Numbered from the stretch's first letter, positions 9,692 through 19,345 are shown. The stretch: DNA of 28,157 nt from a virus (IMGVR_UViG_3300017917_002573:1-28157), one strand, 5' to 3'. The notes: generated from the sequence alone by a model not told the origin. A program made the numbers and translations.

Positions 9692-12237
9692 TGTCAAATT
9701 TCTACACAAACGTACAGTGTTTTGGTAATAGTATTCTTTATCGCGGAGTAATGGGCGGTAAAAGAGTAAAACAACGAATCGATTATTCTCCTTCGTTATA
9801 CATTCCTGCCAGAAAGAATCCACAGGGAATTTACAAGTCCTTGGATGGCATCGATCTCGATAAGAAAGAATTTGAAGACCTGAGGTCTGCCAGAGATTTC
9901 GTCAAACAATTTGATGGTCTTCCTGGCGCACCAAAGATTTATGGCAATACTCGTTACGAGTATGCTTTCATCGCAGATCAACACACCGAAATGGTTGATT
10001 GGGACCAAGACCACATTCTTATCGGTATCGTCGATATCGAAGTTGGCTCAGAAAATGGATTTCCTGATCCATATGAAGCAAACGAACCAATCACGGCCAT
10101 CACCATCACATATCTAAACGGGCATACGTATGTCTATGGTTGCGGTGATTATAATAATTATTCCGACGATGTAACCTATTTCAAATGCAGAGATGAATGG
10201 ACTCTTTGCAAAAGATTTTTGGAAGATTGGCAAACAAAATGCCCAGACGTTATCACAGGTTGGAATACTAAATTCTTCGATATTCCTTATCTTGTAAATC
10301 GATTCAATCGTATTCTCGGTGAAGATCAGGCCAAGAAACTTTCACCTTGGAATTTTATTTCCGAAAGAACGACCGTCATCAATGGCCGTCAACTCAAAGC
10401 ATATGAAATTGTAGGTGTTGCATCACTTGATTATATTGAATTATATAAGTGGTATGCGCCAGGCGGAAAATCACAAGAATCATATCGATTGGATAATATT
10501 GCAAACGTCGAACTCGGTGAGGGCAAGATTTCATATGAAGAATATGAAAACTTACACCAACTTTACAAATTAAACTATCAAAAGTTTATTGAGTATAATA
10601 TCAAAGACGTACATCTGATTATCAAACTAGAAGATAAGTTGAAATTGTTGGAACTGGCTTTGACTCTGGCCTATGACACGAAATCGAACTATGAAGATGT
10701 GTTTGCGCAAACGAGAATGTGGGACTCGTTGACCTATTCCTACTTGTTGCAGAAAAATATTATTGTCCCGCCACGGGAAGTCAAAGAGAAAGATTCTGCA
10801 TTCGAAGGCGCATATGTTAAAATACCACAGGTTGGTATGCATGAATGGGTGGCATCATTTGACTTGAACTCTCTGTATCCTCATTTGATGATGCAATACA
10901 ATATCTCACCAGAGACACTCATCGAACCAGAAGACTATACTCCAGAAATGCGAGAAATCGTTTCTCAAGGCGTAAGCGTCGATAAATTGCTGTTTAAATC
11001 AGTTAATCTATCAAATTTGAGTGGTGCAACCATTACACCCAACGGTCAATTCTTTCGTACTGACATCCAAGGTTTCTTGCCTCGTATGATGGAAGAAATG
11101 TATGAAGATCGAAAGAAATTCAAAAAGATGATGTTGGTTGCAAAACAAGAATATGAAAATGAAACTGACAATACTAAAAAGTATGATATCGAAAAGCGAA
11201 TCGCAAGACTTAACAATCTACAGTTGGCAAAGAAAGTTTCTCTAAACTCCGCTTATGGTGCTTTGGGCAGTCAGTATTTCCGATTCTATGATTTGCGAAT
11301 GGCACTTGGTGTTACCTCGGCCGGCCAATTAAGTATTCGTTGGATCGAAGGTAAAATTAATGAATACATGAATAAGATTCTGGAATCTGATGCGGCCGAT
11401 TATGTAATCGCATCAGATACAGATTCAATTTATTTGCGTCTTGGTGAACTTGTCAATAAATTCATCAAAGATACCAAAGACAAGAATAAAGTTATTTCAC
11501 TCATGGATAAAATCTGTGAGGAAAAGATTCAACCTTATATCGATAGAAGTTACAAAGAACTTGCGGATTATGTTCATGCATATGCACAGAAGATGCAGAT
11601 GAAACGTGAAGGTCTTTCCGATAAAGGTGTTTGGACGGCCAAGAAACGTTACATACTTAATGTGTATAACAATGAAGGCGTACAATACAAAGAACCTCAT
11701 ATGAAAATTATGGGTCTTGAGATGATTAAATCATCAACACCATCCGCCATTCGAGAAAAGATGACAGAAACAATTAAGATTATGATGAGTGGTACAGAAT
11801 CAGATGTGCAAGATTTCATTCAACAATTCAAAGAAGATTTTAAGAAGTTGCCACCCGAAGAGATATCATTTCCTCGTGGTCTGAATGGTTTGAAGACATA
11901 TGCCGATCCTGTAACGTTGTATGGTAAGGGAACACCGATTCACGTTAAAGGTGCGATTCTATATAATCATTATCTCAAACAAATGAATCTCACCAAAAAG
12001 TATCCTTTGATACAAGAGGGTGAGAAGATTAAGTTTACCTATCTGAGAATGCCAAATCATTTCAAAGATACCGTCATTTCATATCCTGGTAGATTACCAA
12101 AAGAGTTTGAGCTTGACAAATGCATTGACTATGATTTACAATTCGAGAAAGCATTTCTTGAACCAGTCAAGGTTATTTTGGACTGCATGAATTGGTCGGT
12201 AGAGAAACGCAGTTCACTGGAAGATTTTTTTAGTTAA
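9691..12237 (+). CDS. 43: Family B replicative DNA polymerase (gp43-like)
   Basis: An 848-aa polymerase, near the length of T4 gp43 (898 aa). The 3'-5' exonuclease motifs are present: Exo I DIEVG with Asp115 and Glu117, Exo II WNTKFFDIPYL with Asp197, and Exo III YNIKDVHLI with Asp306. Polymerase motif A is DLNSLYP with Asp391, motif B KVSLNSAYG near 515-523, and motif C ASDTDSIYL with Asp576 and Asp578. Proofreading and synthesis sites therefore both look intact. The C-terminal LEDFFS resembles the short hydrophobic clamp-binding tail of T4-type polymerases. No intron or intein interrupts the gene. The one-base overlap with the upstream small gene and the 9-bp gap to uvsX fit a replication operon. 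Confidence 0.97.
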   Translation: MSNFYTNVQCFGNSILYRGVMGGKRVKQRIDYSPSLYIPARKNPQGIYKSLDGIDLDKKEFEDLRSARDFVKQFDGLPGAPKIYGNTRYEYAFIADQHTEMVDWDQDHILIGIVDIEVGSENGFPDPYEANEPITAITITYLNGHTYVYGCGDYNNYSDDVTYFKCRDEWTLCKRFLEDWQTKCPDVITGWNTKFFDIPYLVNRFNRILGEDQAKKLSPWNFISERTTVINGRQLKAYEIVGVASLDYIELYKWYAPGGKSQESYRLDNIANVELGEGKISYEEYENLHQLYKLNYQKFIEYNIKDVHLIIKLEDKLKLLELALTLAYDTKSNYEDVFAQTRMWDSLTYSYLLQKNIIVPPREVKEKDSAFEGAYVKIPQVGMHEWVASFDLNSLYPHLMMQYNISPETLIEPEDYTPEMREIVSQGVSVDKLLFKSVNLSNLSGATITPNGQFFRTDIQGFLPRMMEEMYEDRKKFKKMMLVAKQEYENETDNTKKYDIEKRIARLNNLQLAKKVSLNSAYGALGSQYFRFYDLRMALGVTSAGQLSIRWIEGKINEYMNKILESDAADYVIASDTDSIYLRLGELVNKFIKDTKDKNKVISLMDKICEEKIQPYIDRSYKELADYVHAYAQKMQMKREGLSDKGVWTAKKRYILNVYNNEGVQYKEPHMKIMGLEMIKSSTPSAIREKMTETIKIMMSGTESDVQDFIQQFKEDFKKLPPEEISFPRGLNGLKTYADPVTLYGKGTPIHVKGAILYNHYLKQMNLTKKYPLIQEGEKIKFTYLRMPNHFKDTVISYPGRLPKEFELDKCIDYDLQFEKAFLEPVKVILDCMNWSVEKRSSLEDFFS

Positions 12238-12246
12238 GGAATAAAC

Positions 12247-13293
12247 ATGAGCGTACTAGATAAAATTAAGAAGAACAGCAGCATCAAAGACTCCGCTATT
12301 CTATCCAAATCTAAATTCTTCAATGATAAGGATATGATTCCTACTCCAGTGCCCATTGTGAACGTTGCACTGTCAGGTAAATTGAATGGTGGGTTGACAC
12401 CAGGATTGACAATGTGGGCAGGCCCATCAAAACACTTTAAGACTGCATTCAGTCTATTAATGGCCAAATCTTACTTGGACAAATATGAAGATGCAGCTTT
12501 GTTATTCTATGATTCTGAATTTGGAACACCACAATCTTACTTCGATTCATTTGGTATTGATACGGACCGTGTTCTGCACACTCCAATCACCGATATTGAA
12601 CAATTGAAGTTTGACATTATGGGTCAGTTGCAAAACCTTGAACGTAATGACCGTGTCATTATTATCGTTGATTCGATTGGTAATCTTGCATCGAAGAAAG
12701 AAGTTGAAGATGCGTTAGAGGGCAAATCGGTTGCAGATATGTCTCGCGCCAAACAAATTAAATCTCTATTCCGTATGGTAACGCCTCATCTGACACTCAA
12801 GGATATTCCTATGATTGTTGTCAATCATACATACAAAGAAATTGGAATGTTTCCAAAAGATATCGTTGGTGGCGGCACCGGCAGTTATTATTCTGCCGAC
12901 AACATTTTCATCATTGGCCGTCAACAAGAAAAAGATGGCACCGAAATTACTGGTTACAACTTCATCATTAATGTGGAGAAATCACGTTATGTCAAAGAAA
13001 AATCTAAAATACCTGTGGCCGTATCTTTTGATGGTGGCATTAGCAAGTGGTCTGGCCTATTGGACCTGGCTCTTGAATCCGGACATGTGGTTAAACCATC
13101 CAATGGTTGGTATTCAAAAGTAAACGTCGAGACAGGTGAAATCGAAGACAAGAAATACCGAGAAAAAGATACCGATACAAAAGACTTTTGGGCATCTATT
13201 TTGTCGAGTCAATCTTTCTCCGACTTCATCGAAGGTAAATATCGAGTAGCATCATCCGAAATTATGCAAGACGGTTTTGAGGAAGAAGAATGA
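12247..13293 (+). CDS. uvsX: UvsX RecA-like recombinase
   Basis: A 348-aa strand-exchange protein, shorter than T4 UvsX (about 390 aa). Walker A is GPSKHFKT (59-66), very close to T4 UvsX GPSKSFKS. Walker B is RVIIIVDSIG with Asp142. VNHTY and GGGTGSYYSAD correspond to the L2/DNA-binding side. The C-terminus is strongly acidic (DGFEEEE), typical of RecA-family regulation. AAGGA lies just before the ATG. It follows the polymerase and precedes the helicase, as expected for coupled recombination-dependent replication. Confidence 0.95.
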   Translation: MSVLDKIKKNSSIKDSAILSKSKFFNDKDMIPTPVPIVNVALSGKLNGGLTPGLTMWAGPSKHFKTAFSLLMAKSYLDKYEDAALLFYDSEFGTPQSYFDSFGIDTDRVLHTPITDIEQLKFDIMGQLQNLERNDRVIIIVDSIGNLASKKEVEDALEGKSVADMSRAKQIKSLFRMVTPHLTLKDIPMIVVNHTYKEIGMFPKDIVGGGTGSYYSADNIFIIGRQQEKDGTEITGYNFIINVEKSRYVKEKSKIPVAVSFDGGISKWSGLLDLALESGHVVKPSNGWYSKVNVETGEIEDKKYREKDTDTKDFWASILSSQSFSDFIEGKYRVASSEIMQDGFEEEE

Positions 13294-13610
13294 TTGAGGG
13301 CATCGATTATTGTTTCATCTATCCTAAAGATGATGGAACTTCAGTACACATAAAATTATTGTCTGGGCCATATAAAGATACCGTATTCAAATATGGCAAA
13401 GTAAAGTTTGAAGAAAAAGACGAACAGGTCTATTTACTTTTCAGATATGATGTGTTAGAATCAACTGTGATGAAACCATCCAAAATGGAAAAAGACGAAA
13501 TGGTAAAAAATTACCTAGGCGACTTGTTGGTGGAAATTATGTCTTCAAACCTTGAACAGGATATTTTTGATGAAACTGGAACAGACAATACTCAAGAATC
13601 TAATCTATAA
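13290..13610 (+). CDS. Conserved phage protein between uvsX and gp41
   Basis: A 106-aa protein overlapping uvsX by 4 bp (ATGA) and the helicase gene by 41 bp. It starts MIEGIDYCFIYPKDDG and is beta-rich in the first half (VHIKLLSGPYKDTVFKYGKV, VYLLFRYDVL). A helix near 66-89 (MEKDEMVKNYLGDLLVEIM) and an acidic tail follow. It has no signal or membrane segment and no match that I recognise. Its position in the replication operon suggests an accessory role with UvsX or the helicase. It is not UvsY by any motif I can see. Confidence 0.7.
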   Translation: MIEGIDYCFIYPKDDGTSVHIKLLSGPYKDTVFKYGKVKFEEKDEQVYLLFRYDVLESTVMKPSKMEKDEMVKNYLGDLLVEIMSSNLEQDIFDETGTDNTQESNL

Positions 13611-14940
13611 TGAAGAGTTTCTCAGAAAAGTTTTACCTTTTCTAAAAGAAGAATATTTTACTGAAAGAACTGATAGAACAATCTTCAATGAAATTTCATC
13701 ATTCACACAAAGTTACAATGTTTCACCGACGATTGAAGCTATTACTTTGGCCGTCAAAGAGAAGAGAAATCTGTCGGATGATGAGGTGGAAAAATGCGAA
13801 ACGAATCTCAAACAGATTGAAGAATCTTCACGAGAAAGATCCGAGATTCAATGGCTTGTTGACAAAACCGAAAAGTTTTGCCAAGAGAAGGCGATATACA
13901 ATGCAGTATTGGGGTCTATTTCTATTCTCGATGGAAAAGACAAAGCACACGACAAAGGTCAGATTCCCAAGATACTATCGGATGCCCTGGCAGTAAGTTT
14001 TGATAGTTCCGTTGGCCACGATTATTTGGAAAACAGTGATGAACGATATGATTTCTATCACAGAAAAGAAGAGCGTATTCCTTTTGACCTAGAATTCTTC
14101 AACAGAATCACAAAAGGTGGTCTGCCTGCAAAAACACTGAACATTGCTTTGGCTGGTACTGGTGTAGGTAAGTCTTTGTTCATGTGTCACGTTGCTGCTG
14201 GTTGTATGGTACAAGGTAAGAATGTTTTGTACATAACTATGGAAATGGCCGAAGAGAAGATTGCTGAACGTATTGATGCAAACTTACTCAATGTGACGAT
14301 TGATGAATTGACAGAGTTACCTAAAGAATTGTATGATAAAAAGATTACAAAATTGAAGGACAAAGTTGTTGGTAAACTAATCATCAAGGAATATCCAACC
14401 GCATCGGCCTCGACAACACACTTTAGAACGTTACTCAACGAACTTAATCTCAAGAAGTCTTTTGTGCCCGATATTATCTTCATTGACTATCTCAACATTT
14501 GTTGTTCTGCTCGTATCAAAGCCGGAGCAAACGTTAATTCATATACGTATGTTAAAGCTATTGCTGAAGAGTTGCGAGGCATGGCTGTCGAGTTCGGTGT
14601 TCCCATCGTTTCAGCTACACAAACAACACGCAGTGGATATACGAGTAGTGATCCAGGATTGGAAGATACTTCAGAATCGTTTGGATTACCAGCCACAGCA
14701 GACTTGATGTTTGCGCTGATTACTTCCGAAGATTTGGAAGAACTTGGTCAAATTATGGTCAAACAGTTGAAGAATCGTTACTCCGATCCAACACATTATA
14801 AGAGATTCGTTATTGGTGTTGACAGAGCGAAGATGAAGTTGTATGATGTTGAACAGTCTGCACAAATAGATATTGTGGATTCTGGCCCAGCACCATCACA
14901 AAAACCTCAGAAAAAATCATTTGATGGATTTAAAGTATGA
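13570..14940 (+). CDS. 41: Replicative DNA helicase, DnaB-family (gp41-like)
   Basis: A 456-aa hexameric helicase of the T4 gp41/DnaB family. I start at the internal ATG at 13570: it has an upstream AGGA about 8 nt away and yields MKLEQTILKNLIYNEEFLRK, which lines up with the gp41 N-terminus. The N-terminal helical domain covers about 1-130. The RecA-like core has Walker A AGTGVGKS (195-202), the catalytic Glu in LYITMEMAEE near 225, Walker B IIFIDYL with Asp306, and VSATQTTRSGY as the sensor/DNA loop. It overlaps the upstream gene by 41 bp and the downstream gene by 4 bp. Confidence 0.95.
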   Translation: MKLEQTILKNLIYNEEFLRKVLPFLKEEYFTERTDRTIFNEISSFTQSYNVSPTIEAITLAVKEKRNLSDDEVEKCETNLKQIEESSRERSEIQWLVDKTEKFCQEKAIYNAVLGSISILDGKDKAHDKGQIPKILSDALAVSFDSSVGHDYLENSDERYDFYHRKEERIPFDLEFFNRITKGGLPAKTLNIALAGTGVGKSLFMCHVAAGCMVQGKNVLYITMEMAEEKIAERIDANLLNVTIDELTELPKELYDKKITKLKDKVVGKLIIKEYPTASASTTHFRTLLNELNLKKSFVPDIIFIDYLNICCSARIKAGANVNSYTYVKAIAEELRGMAVEFGVPIVSATQTTRSGYTSSDPGLEDTSESFGLPATADLMFALITSEDLEELGQIMVKQLKNRYSDPTHYKRFVIGVDRAKMKLYDVEQSAQIDIVDSGPAPSQKPQKKSFDGFKV

Positions 14941-16043
14941 GTTTAAGTAAAGAAGATGCATTACACTGCGCAAAGGTTTTTCATGATTACTTTTCAAACT
15001 TTCACCGCGTGGATGATTACATGCGGGATCAAAAACTGGCATCTTTGGCTGATTTGCCTTCAAGTCCTTTATTTCCTTTAGAGGATGATTTATTCTCAGA
15101 CTTCACTGTCCATCCTAACGATATGGATTTTGAGGTCTGTGAAATAGACCAGGAACAATGGGAAACACTTCTCAACATAACATCATCGCATATTAATGTC
15201 GCACCAGTTGGACGCCAAATAAGACTTGCGGTAATAGAAAAGAACACACGAAAGATTGTAGGTTTCATTCGATTGGGTTCACCGGTCATTAACTGCAAAC
15301 CAAGAAACGAAATGCTGGGTCAAGTGTTCACGCAACAACCAGAATGGGCCACAAGATTTAATAATTCTGCAATGATGGGATTTGTGATTGTTCCTGCGCA
15401 ACCTTTTGGTTATAACTATCTTGGAGGTAAACTTCTGGCAGCCATCTGTTGTTCTCATACAACACGAGAAATCATCAACCGTAAATATGGTATGAATTTA
15501 TGTTTATTTGAGACTACCAGTTTGTATGGCAGTTCAAAGCAAGTTTCTCAGTATGATGGTATGAAACCTTACATTCGTTATAAAGGTTTGACTGACAGTG
15601 ATTTTATTCCGTTGATGCACGGAAAACCTTACGAAGACCTAAGAAATTTTGTGGAAAGTAAGATCGGTACTATCGTAGATGAAGACTCTTCAAGTAAAAA
15701 ATTGAAGACTACGATGAGAATTGTGGCTTTAACCAAAGCTGCACTTAAAGGATCAACTGAAGCATCAGCATTCATGGAAACGATTGAGAATGCAAAAAGG
15801 TTGACAGAACAAAAAAGATATTATATTTCCCACTACGGATTCAAAAACTTTACCGATTACGTAAACTGTAATACCGACACGTTGGTGAAAGATGACACTT
15901 ATGATAAGTTTGAGCTTGACAATGTGGTAAAATGGTGGAAGAATAAATCATCGAATCGTTTTGAGACATTAAAAATCGAAAACAGATTGAGAACTGAATT
16001 GGAGGTTTGGACTTCAGGAAAGCCGATAGAGATTATCAGATAA
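14937..16043 (+). CDS. DUF4338 / DruA-like protein (tentative)
   Basis: A 368-aa protein linked to the helicase gene by ATGA. The central region (about 100-225) has VGFIRLGSPVINC, MMGFVIVPAQPFGYNYLGGK, REIINRKYGMNLCLFETTSL and a YDGMKPYIRYKGLTDS block. The arrangement of an Ile-Pro strand, a Asn-Leu-x-x-Lys helix, a YG...LFETT strand and a closing G-T turn resembles DUF4338, the family that includes DruA of the Druantia defence system. The C-terminal third is helical and charged. Whether it takes part in replication or in interference between phages is unknown. The family call is by pattern only. ATGA coupling and a good length argue for a real, expressed gene. Confidence 0.55.
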   Translation: MSLSKEDALHCAKVFHDYFSNFHRVDDYMRDQKLASLADLPSSPLFPLEDDLFSDFTVHPNDMDFEVCEIDQEQWETLLNITSSHINVAPVGRQIRLAVIEKNTRKIVGFIRLGSPVINCKPRNEMLGQVFTQQPEWATRFNNSAMMGFVIVPAQPFGYNYLGGKLLAAICCSHTTREIINRKYGMNLCLFETTSLYGSSKQVSQYDGMKPYIRYKGLTDSDFIPLMHGKPYEDLRNFVESKIGTIVDEDSSSKKLKTTMRIVALTKAALKGSTEASAFMETIENAKRLTEQKRYYISHYGFKNFTDYVNCNTDTLVKDDTYDKFELDNVVKWWKNKSSNRFETLKIENRLRTELEVWTSGKPIEIIR

Positions 16044-16066
16044 ATACTTTTATTTGAGGTTTTCAA

Positions 16067-17179
16067 ATGGCTTATGATTTTGTACCTAAAAGCGTCGAAG
16101 AAATTTATAAAAATAAAAAATTAGGACCTGCAGCTCTAGACGTGGTTGTTGCATATTCAGCTTTGCGCGAAATAGATATAAAAATAGAAGATCCAATTTC
16201 AATTGACGTTGAAAAAAAGATGATTAAAATTTTACCGTCTTTTGAGAAAAAAATAAATTTGGCCACGTTCAAGTCTAAAAATAAACTTAAATTAAAAATA
16301 AGTTTTGGTCGAGGCACAAGAGGAATCGCAAAATTAAGTAGTGGAAAAATGAAGCCAGGAAAAGTTGCGGATGATGAAGCCGGCAACAAAGGTATAATTT
16401 TCGAAAAAAAGTTTACAACGTATCTGGATAAATTTTATAAAAGCCAAAAAATTACAGATGTAAATTATAAAATATCAATTGAAGAAATTAATAAGAAATA
16501 CAAATTAAATAATAAAGACGTTCAAATTATTCCAGAAGGTGCCTTAAATAAACGCAGACCTTTGACTTTTGTTGGTGATAAAATTTATGTTGGAGGAAAT
16601 AATTTTAATGTGGGCGCTACTGTAACAGACATCACGCTAAAAACGATGGATGATAAAAAAAGACAAGACTATGTTTATTTGTCATTAAAATATGGAAATA
16701 AAGTAACGTTTTTTAATGCTGGTGTAGGTAAAGTTTTACCCAAATCTGAATTGGAAAAAGGTGAGATAAAAAATGAAAATGGAAAAACATTGATCGACCT
16801 TTTTGGTATTGACGCGGCCAGGTTTTGTTCCGTATTCAATATGAAAAATATGAAAATTGAACCCGAAGAAGCTTTTAAAAAAATTGATGTTAAAAAATTA
16901 CAGGATTTAATTAAAAGTGGAATTGGTTACGGTTATTATCTCGTACACATGGATAATAAAGGAAAAATACACGGAATTGAAATGACACAAAGTGAATTGG
17001 AAAAAGCCAGCAAACCGCAAAGTTGTAAAATCATATACGGCGGAGCTTCAGGACAGGCTAAACGTGTGGATATTATTGTAGATACTCCAATGTTTGTTTT
17101 GACTTTTAATTTTAGAAATAAAGCTAGAGGCGGAGTTTTTCCTAGCCATCTTATGTGTGACTATGTAATCAAACATTAA
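16067..17179 (+). CDS. Lysine-rich protein of unknown function, possible nuclease fold
   Basis: A 370-aa protein, very rich in Lys, Ile and Asn, with a noticeably more A-rich codon choice than the polymerase or UvsX. No signal or membrane segments. A central segment holds KGIIFEKKFTTYLDKF near 109-124 and, further on, TVTDITLKTMDDKKRQ followed by YVYLSLKYG (about 199-224). Glu, Asp and a (S)LK strand in this order recall PD-(D/E)xK nucleases of restriction-enzyme type, but I cannot confirm it. GAGG precedes the ATG by 8 nt. It lies at the boundary between replication genes and the glycan cassette, a place where accessory genes often insert. Confidence 0.6.
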   Translation: MAYDFVPKSVEEIYKNKKLGPAALDVVVAYSALREIDIKIEDPISIDVEKKMIKILPSFEKKINLATFKSKNKLKLKISFGRGTRGIAKLSSGKMKPGKVADDEAGNKGIIFEKKFTTYLDKFYKSQKITDVNYKISIEEINKKYKLNNKDVQIIPEGALNKRRPLTFVGDKIYVGGNNFNVGATVTDITLKTMDDKKRQDYVYLSLKYGNKVTFFNAGVGKVLPKSELEKGEIKNENGKTLIDLFGIDAARFCSVFNMKNMKIEPEEAFKKIDVKKLQDLIKSGIGYGYYLVHMDNKGKIHGIEMTQSELEKASKPQSCKIIYGGASGQAKRVDIIVDTPMFVLTFNFRNKARGGVFPSHLMCDYVIKH

Positions 17180-17196
17180 TATTGATAGGTATTATT

Positions 17197-17946
17197 ATGA
17201 CAGCATCTGTGATTTTACCAACTACTGGTGCACCAGAGTTGAGAACTGCACTTGAAAGTGTATTGAATCAAACTTATGATACAACTTGTTATGTTGTTAT
17301 CGACGGCGATAAATTTGCACCTAAGGCCAGAACCATACTCAGTGATTACTTGGGCAACAAGAATCTAAAGATATGTGAACTACCATTAAATGTTGGTGCA
17401 AATGGTTTCTATGGGCACCGCGTTTATGCCGCTTTCACACATCTTATTAACACCGACTATGTTCTTTACCTCGACCAAGATAACTGGTTTGATAAAAATC
17501 ATGTCGAGTCGTGTGTGAACACCATACAAAAAACCAATTCAGACTGGTGTTATTCTCTACGCAAAATATACAAAGAAAACGAGTTAATATGTACCGACGA
17601 CTGCGAATCATTAGGTAAATGGGAATGTTTTCAGGGTTATCCACACATAGATACAAGTTCGTATTGCCTTAAAACAAAAGTTGCTGTATTATTGGCGCAA
17701 GTGTGGCATGGTGGTTGGGGTCAAGATAGGGTTTTCTATTCAGCCCTCAAACAGTACTTACCTAAGTATGAATGTACAAGGGATTATACTTTGAACTATC
17801 GTGTTGGTGGTAATGAAGGTTCTGTCAAACCAGAGTTCTTCCTTGCTGGTAATAAAATTATGAATGACAAATATAATGGAGAATTTCCATGGAGAAAAAA
17901 AATCTCATCATCGGAGCCTTCACTGGTTACACTTACAATCAACTAA
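17197..17946 (+). CDS. Family 2 glycosyltransferase (GT-A)
   Basis: A 249-aa enzyme opening with MTASVILPTTGAPELRTALE and SVLNQTYDTTCYVVIDGD, the standard GT2 N-terminus that binds the nucleotide sugar. The metal-binding DxD is YVLYLDQDNWF (near 90-100). WHGGWGQDRVFY near 170 fits the acceptor side with its catalytic Asp. I start at the ATG at 17197 (AGG 7 nt upstream) rather than an upstream TTG. Donor and acceptor sugars cannot be told. It opens a run of nine genes that overlap or abut, so it is probably the first gene of a glycan cassette. Confidence 0.82.
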   Translation: MTASVILPTTGAPELRTALESVLNQTYDTTCYVVIDGDKFAPKARTILSDYLGNKNLKICELPLNVGANGFYGHRVYAAFTHLINTDYVLYLDQDNWFDKNHVESCVNTIQKTNSDWCYSLRKIYKENELICTDDCESLGKWECFQGYPHIDTSSYCLKTKVAVLLAQVWHGGWGQDRVFYSALKQYLPKYECTRDYTLNYRVGGNEGSVKPEFFLAGNKIMNDKYNGEFPWRKKISSSEPSLVTLTIN

Positions 17947-18773
17947 AGCCTTGGGTTGAATCCATCGACCAGTGCGGATTCAAAGGCGACAAAGTAATGG
18001 TTGTGCAGAGAGCGTCCGAGGAAACTTTGGATGAACTTACTCGACAAGGTTTTCAAGTTATAATGGCCGATGTTCAACAAAACATTCCTATTCACGTACT
18101 ACGATTCTTATACATCTATGAATTTTTGCGTAATCATGGTGAACAATATGAATATGTTGTAACTACAGATGTGAAGGATGTATATTTTCAAATTGATCCG
18201 TTCGAATGGTTGAATTTTCATCTTACTGATGGTAAAAAACTAGTTGTTGGTTCTGAAAGCATCAGATATAAAGATGAACCTTGGGGCAATGAAAATCTGA
18301 TGCAAACATATGGACCATACATTCACAGTTTGTTTAAAGATAACGAAATTTATAATGTTGGAACTCTAGGTGGAACATCTGATTATATTAAAGACCTAAC
18401 ATTCAACATTTTTACCAATGCGGTCAATAGACCTATACCAATCGTAGACCAGGCTGTTTTCAACGTCCTCATACAAACACAACCATATAAAGATGTTACA
18501 TACTTTGCAAAACAAGCTGATGGTTGGGCTTGTCAAGCAGGAACGACCGTTGATCCATCCAAAATCGAATCTTTTCGGCCGCACCTAACTGAATCTGAAC
18601 CGATTTGGCAAGACAATAAAGTTTTGACAGGCCAAGATTCGCAACATTCTCAAAAAGGAACGCCATTTTGTATCGTACATCAATATGATAGAGTTCCAGA
18701 ATGGAAAAAGTATGTGCAAGAATCTTTTAAACAAGAAGATCCAAATAATTTTTTTACGTATAGGACATTATAA
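17889..18773 (+). CDS. Probable glycosyltransferase (GT-A, GT8/GT77-like)
   Basis: A 294-aa protein overlapping the previous gene by 58 bp, with GGAGAA 5 nt before its ATG. It starts with a nucleotide-binding strand (NLIIGAFTGYTY). YEYVVTTDVKDVYFQIDPFEWL (about 94-115) gives a DxxD/DxD-type metal motif and resembles the nucleotide-sugar transferases that carry TDxxDVxF. The segment NEIYNVGTLGGTSDYI, with IPIVDQAVFNVLI after it, has the N-x-G and D-Q-x pattern seen in GT8/GT77 enzymes. The specific family is uncertain. No membrane segment, so it works in the cytoplasm. Confidence 0.7.
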   Translation: MEKKNLIIGAFTGYTYNQLKPWVESIDQCGFKGDKVMVVQRASEETLDELTRQGFQVIMADVQQNIPIHVLRFLYIYEFLRNHGEQYEYVVTTDVKDVYFQIDPFEWLNFHLTDGKKLVVGSESIRYKDEPWGNENLMQTYGPYIHSLFKDNEIYNVGTLGGTSDYIKDLTFNIFTNAVNRPIPIVDQAVFNVLIQTQPYKDVTYFAKQADGWACQAGTTVDPSKIESFRPHLTESEPIWQDNKVLTGQDSQHSQKGTPFCIVHQYDRVPEWKKYVQESFKQEDPNNFFTYRTL

Positions 18774-19345
18774 TGAGTGAATACATTACATTTAATACTA
18801 ACCAACAAGCGTTTGGCACTAAACCTGTGACAGTTTTTAAATGTTCAGGATTTGGTTTAGGTGCGATGATTAAAGATATGCAACATCCAGTTGGGTTGGA
18901 AATTGGATGTGACATTGGAGATACTACACAGTTTCTTTTGGATTCTAATCCAACACTCTATTTGTATTCAATTGATCCATATGAAAACTATATTGATTGG
19001 AACGGCCGCCCATTAAATGAACGTGAGGAAGTTTATCAATCTGCACAAAGTAGACTAAAACCATATTGGAATCGTTTCGAGTTGGTACGCAAAACATCAG
19101 ATGATGCTGTTGGTTATTTTGATGAAGGTATGTTCGATTTCATCTTCATTGATGGATTGCACACCTACGAACAACTCACAAAGGATTGTGATAATTATTA
19201 TAAGTTTCTCAAACCGGGAGGCATTTTCTCTGGTCACGATTTTACCGCAATCGAGGGGGTACACCGTGCCGCCACAGAGTTTGCTGTCAAAGTAAACAAA
19301 GAAATTCTTATCACTGAATGTGATGTTTGGTATTGGATCAAATGA
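18773..19345 (+). CDS. Class I SAM-dependent methyltransferase (Methyltransf_24-like)
   Basis: A 190-aa enzyme with a Rossmann SAM-binding start: VGLEIGCDIGDTTQFLL (about 40-56), an acidic residue at the end of strand 2 (YLYSIDPYENY), and MFDFIFIDGLHTYEQLTKD (about 119-137). LKPGGIFSGHDF then marks the Methyltransf_24 family. Members often modify sugars or act in glycan clusters, which fits its neighbours. One-base stop/start overlap (TAATG) with the upstream gene and ATGA with the downstream one. Likely product is a methylated sugar on the cassette's glycan (inference). Confidence 0.85.
   Translation: MSEYITFNTNQQAFGTKPVTVFKCSGFGLGAMIKDMQHPVGLEIGCDIGDTTQFLLDSNPTLYLYSIDPYENYIDWNGRPLNEREEVYQSAQSRLKPYWNRFELVRKTSDDAVGYFDEGMFDFIFIDGLHTYEQLTKDCDNYYKFLKPGGIFSGHDFTAIEGVHRAATEFAVKVNKEILITECDVWYWIK

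Noticed and set aside
9691-14940. Self-splicing intron or intein in the polymerase, recombinase or helicase genes
   Set aside because: All catalytic motifs run in one uninterrupted frame at the expected spacing.
16037-16045. Late promoter GATAAATA before the Lys-rich gene
   Set aside because: One mismatch to TATAAATA in very AT-rich DNA and overlapping a stop codon; too likely by chance.
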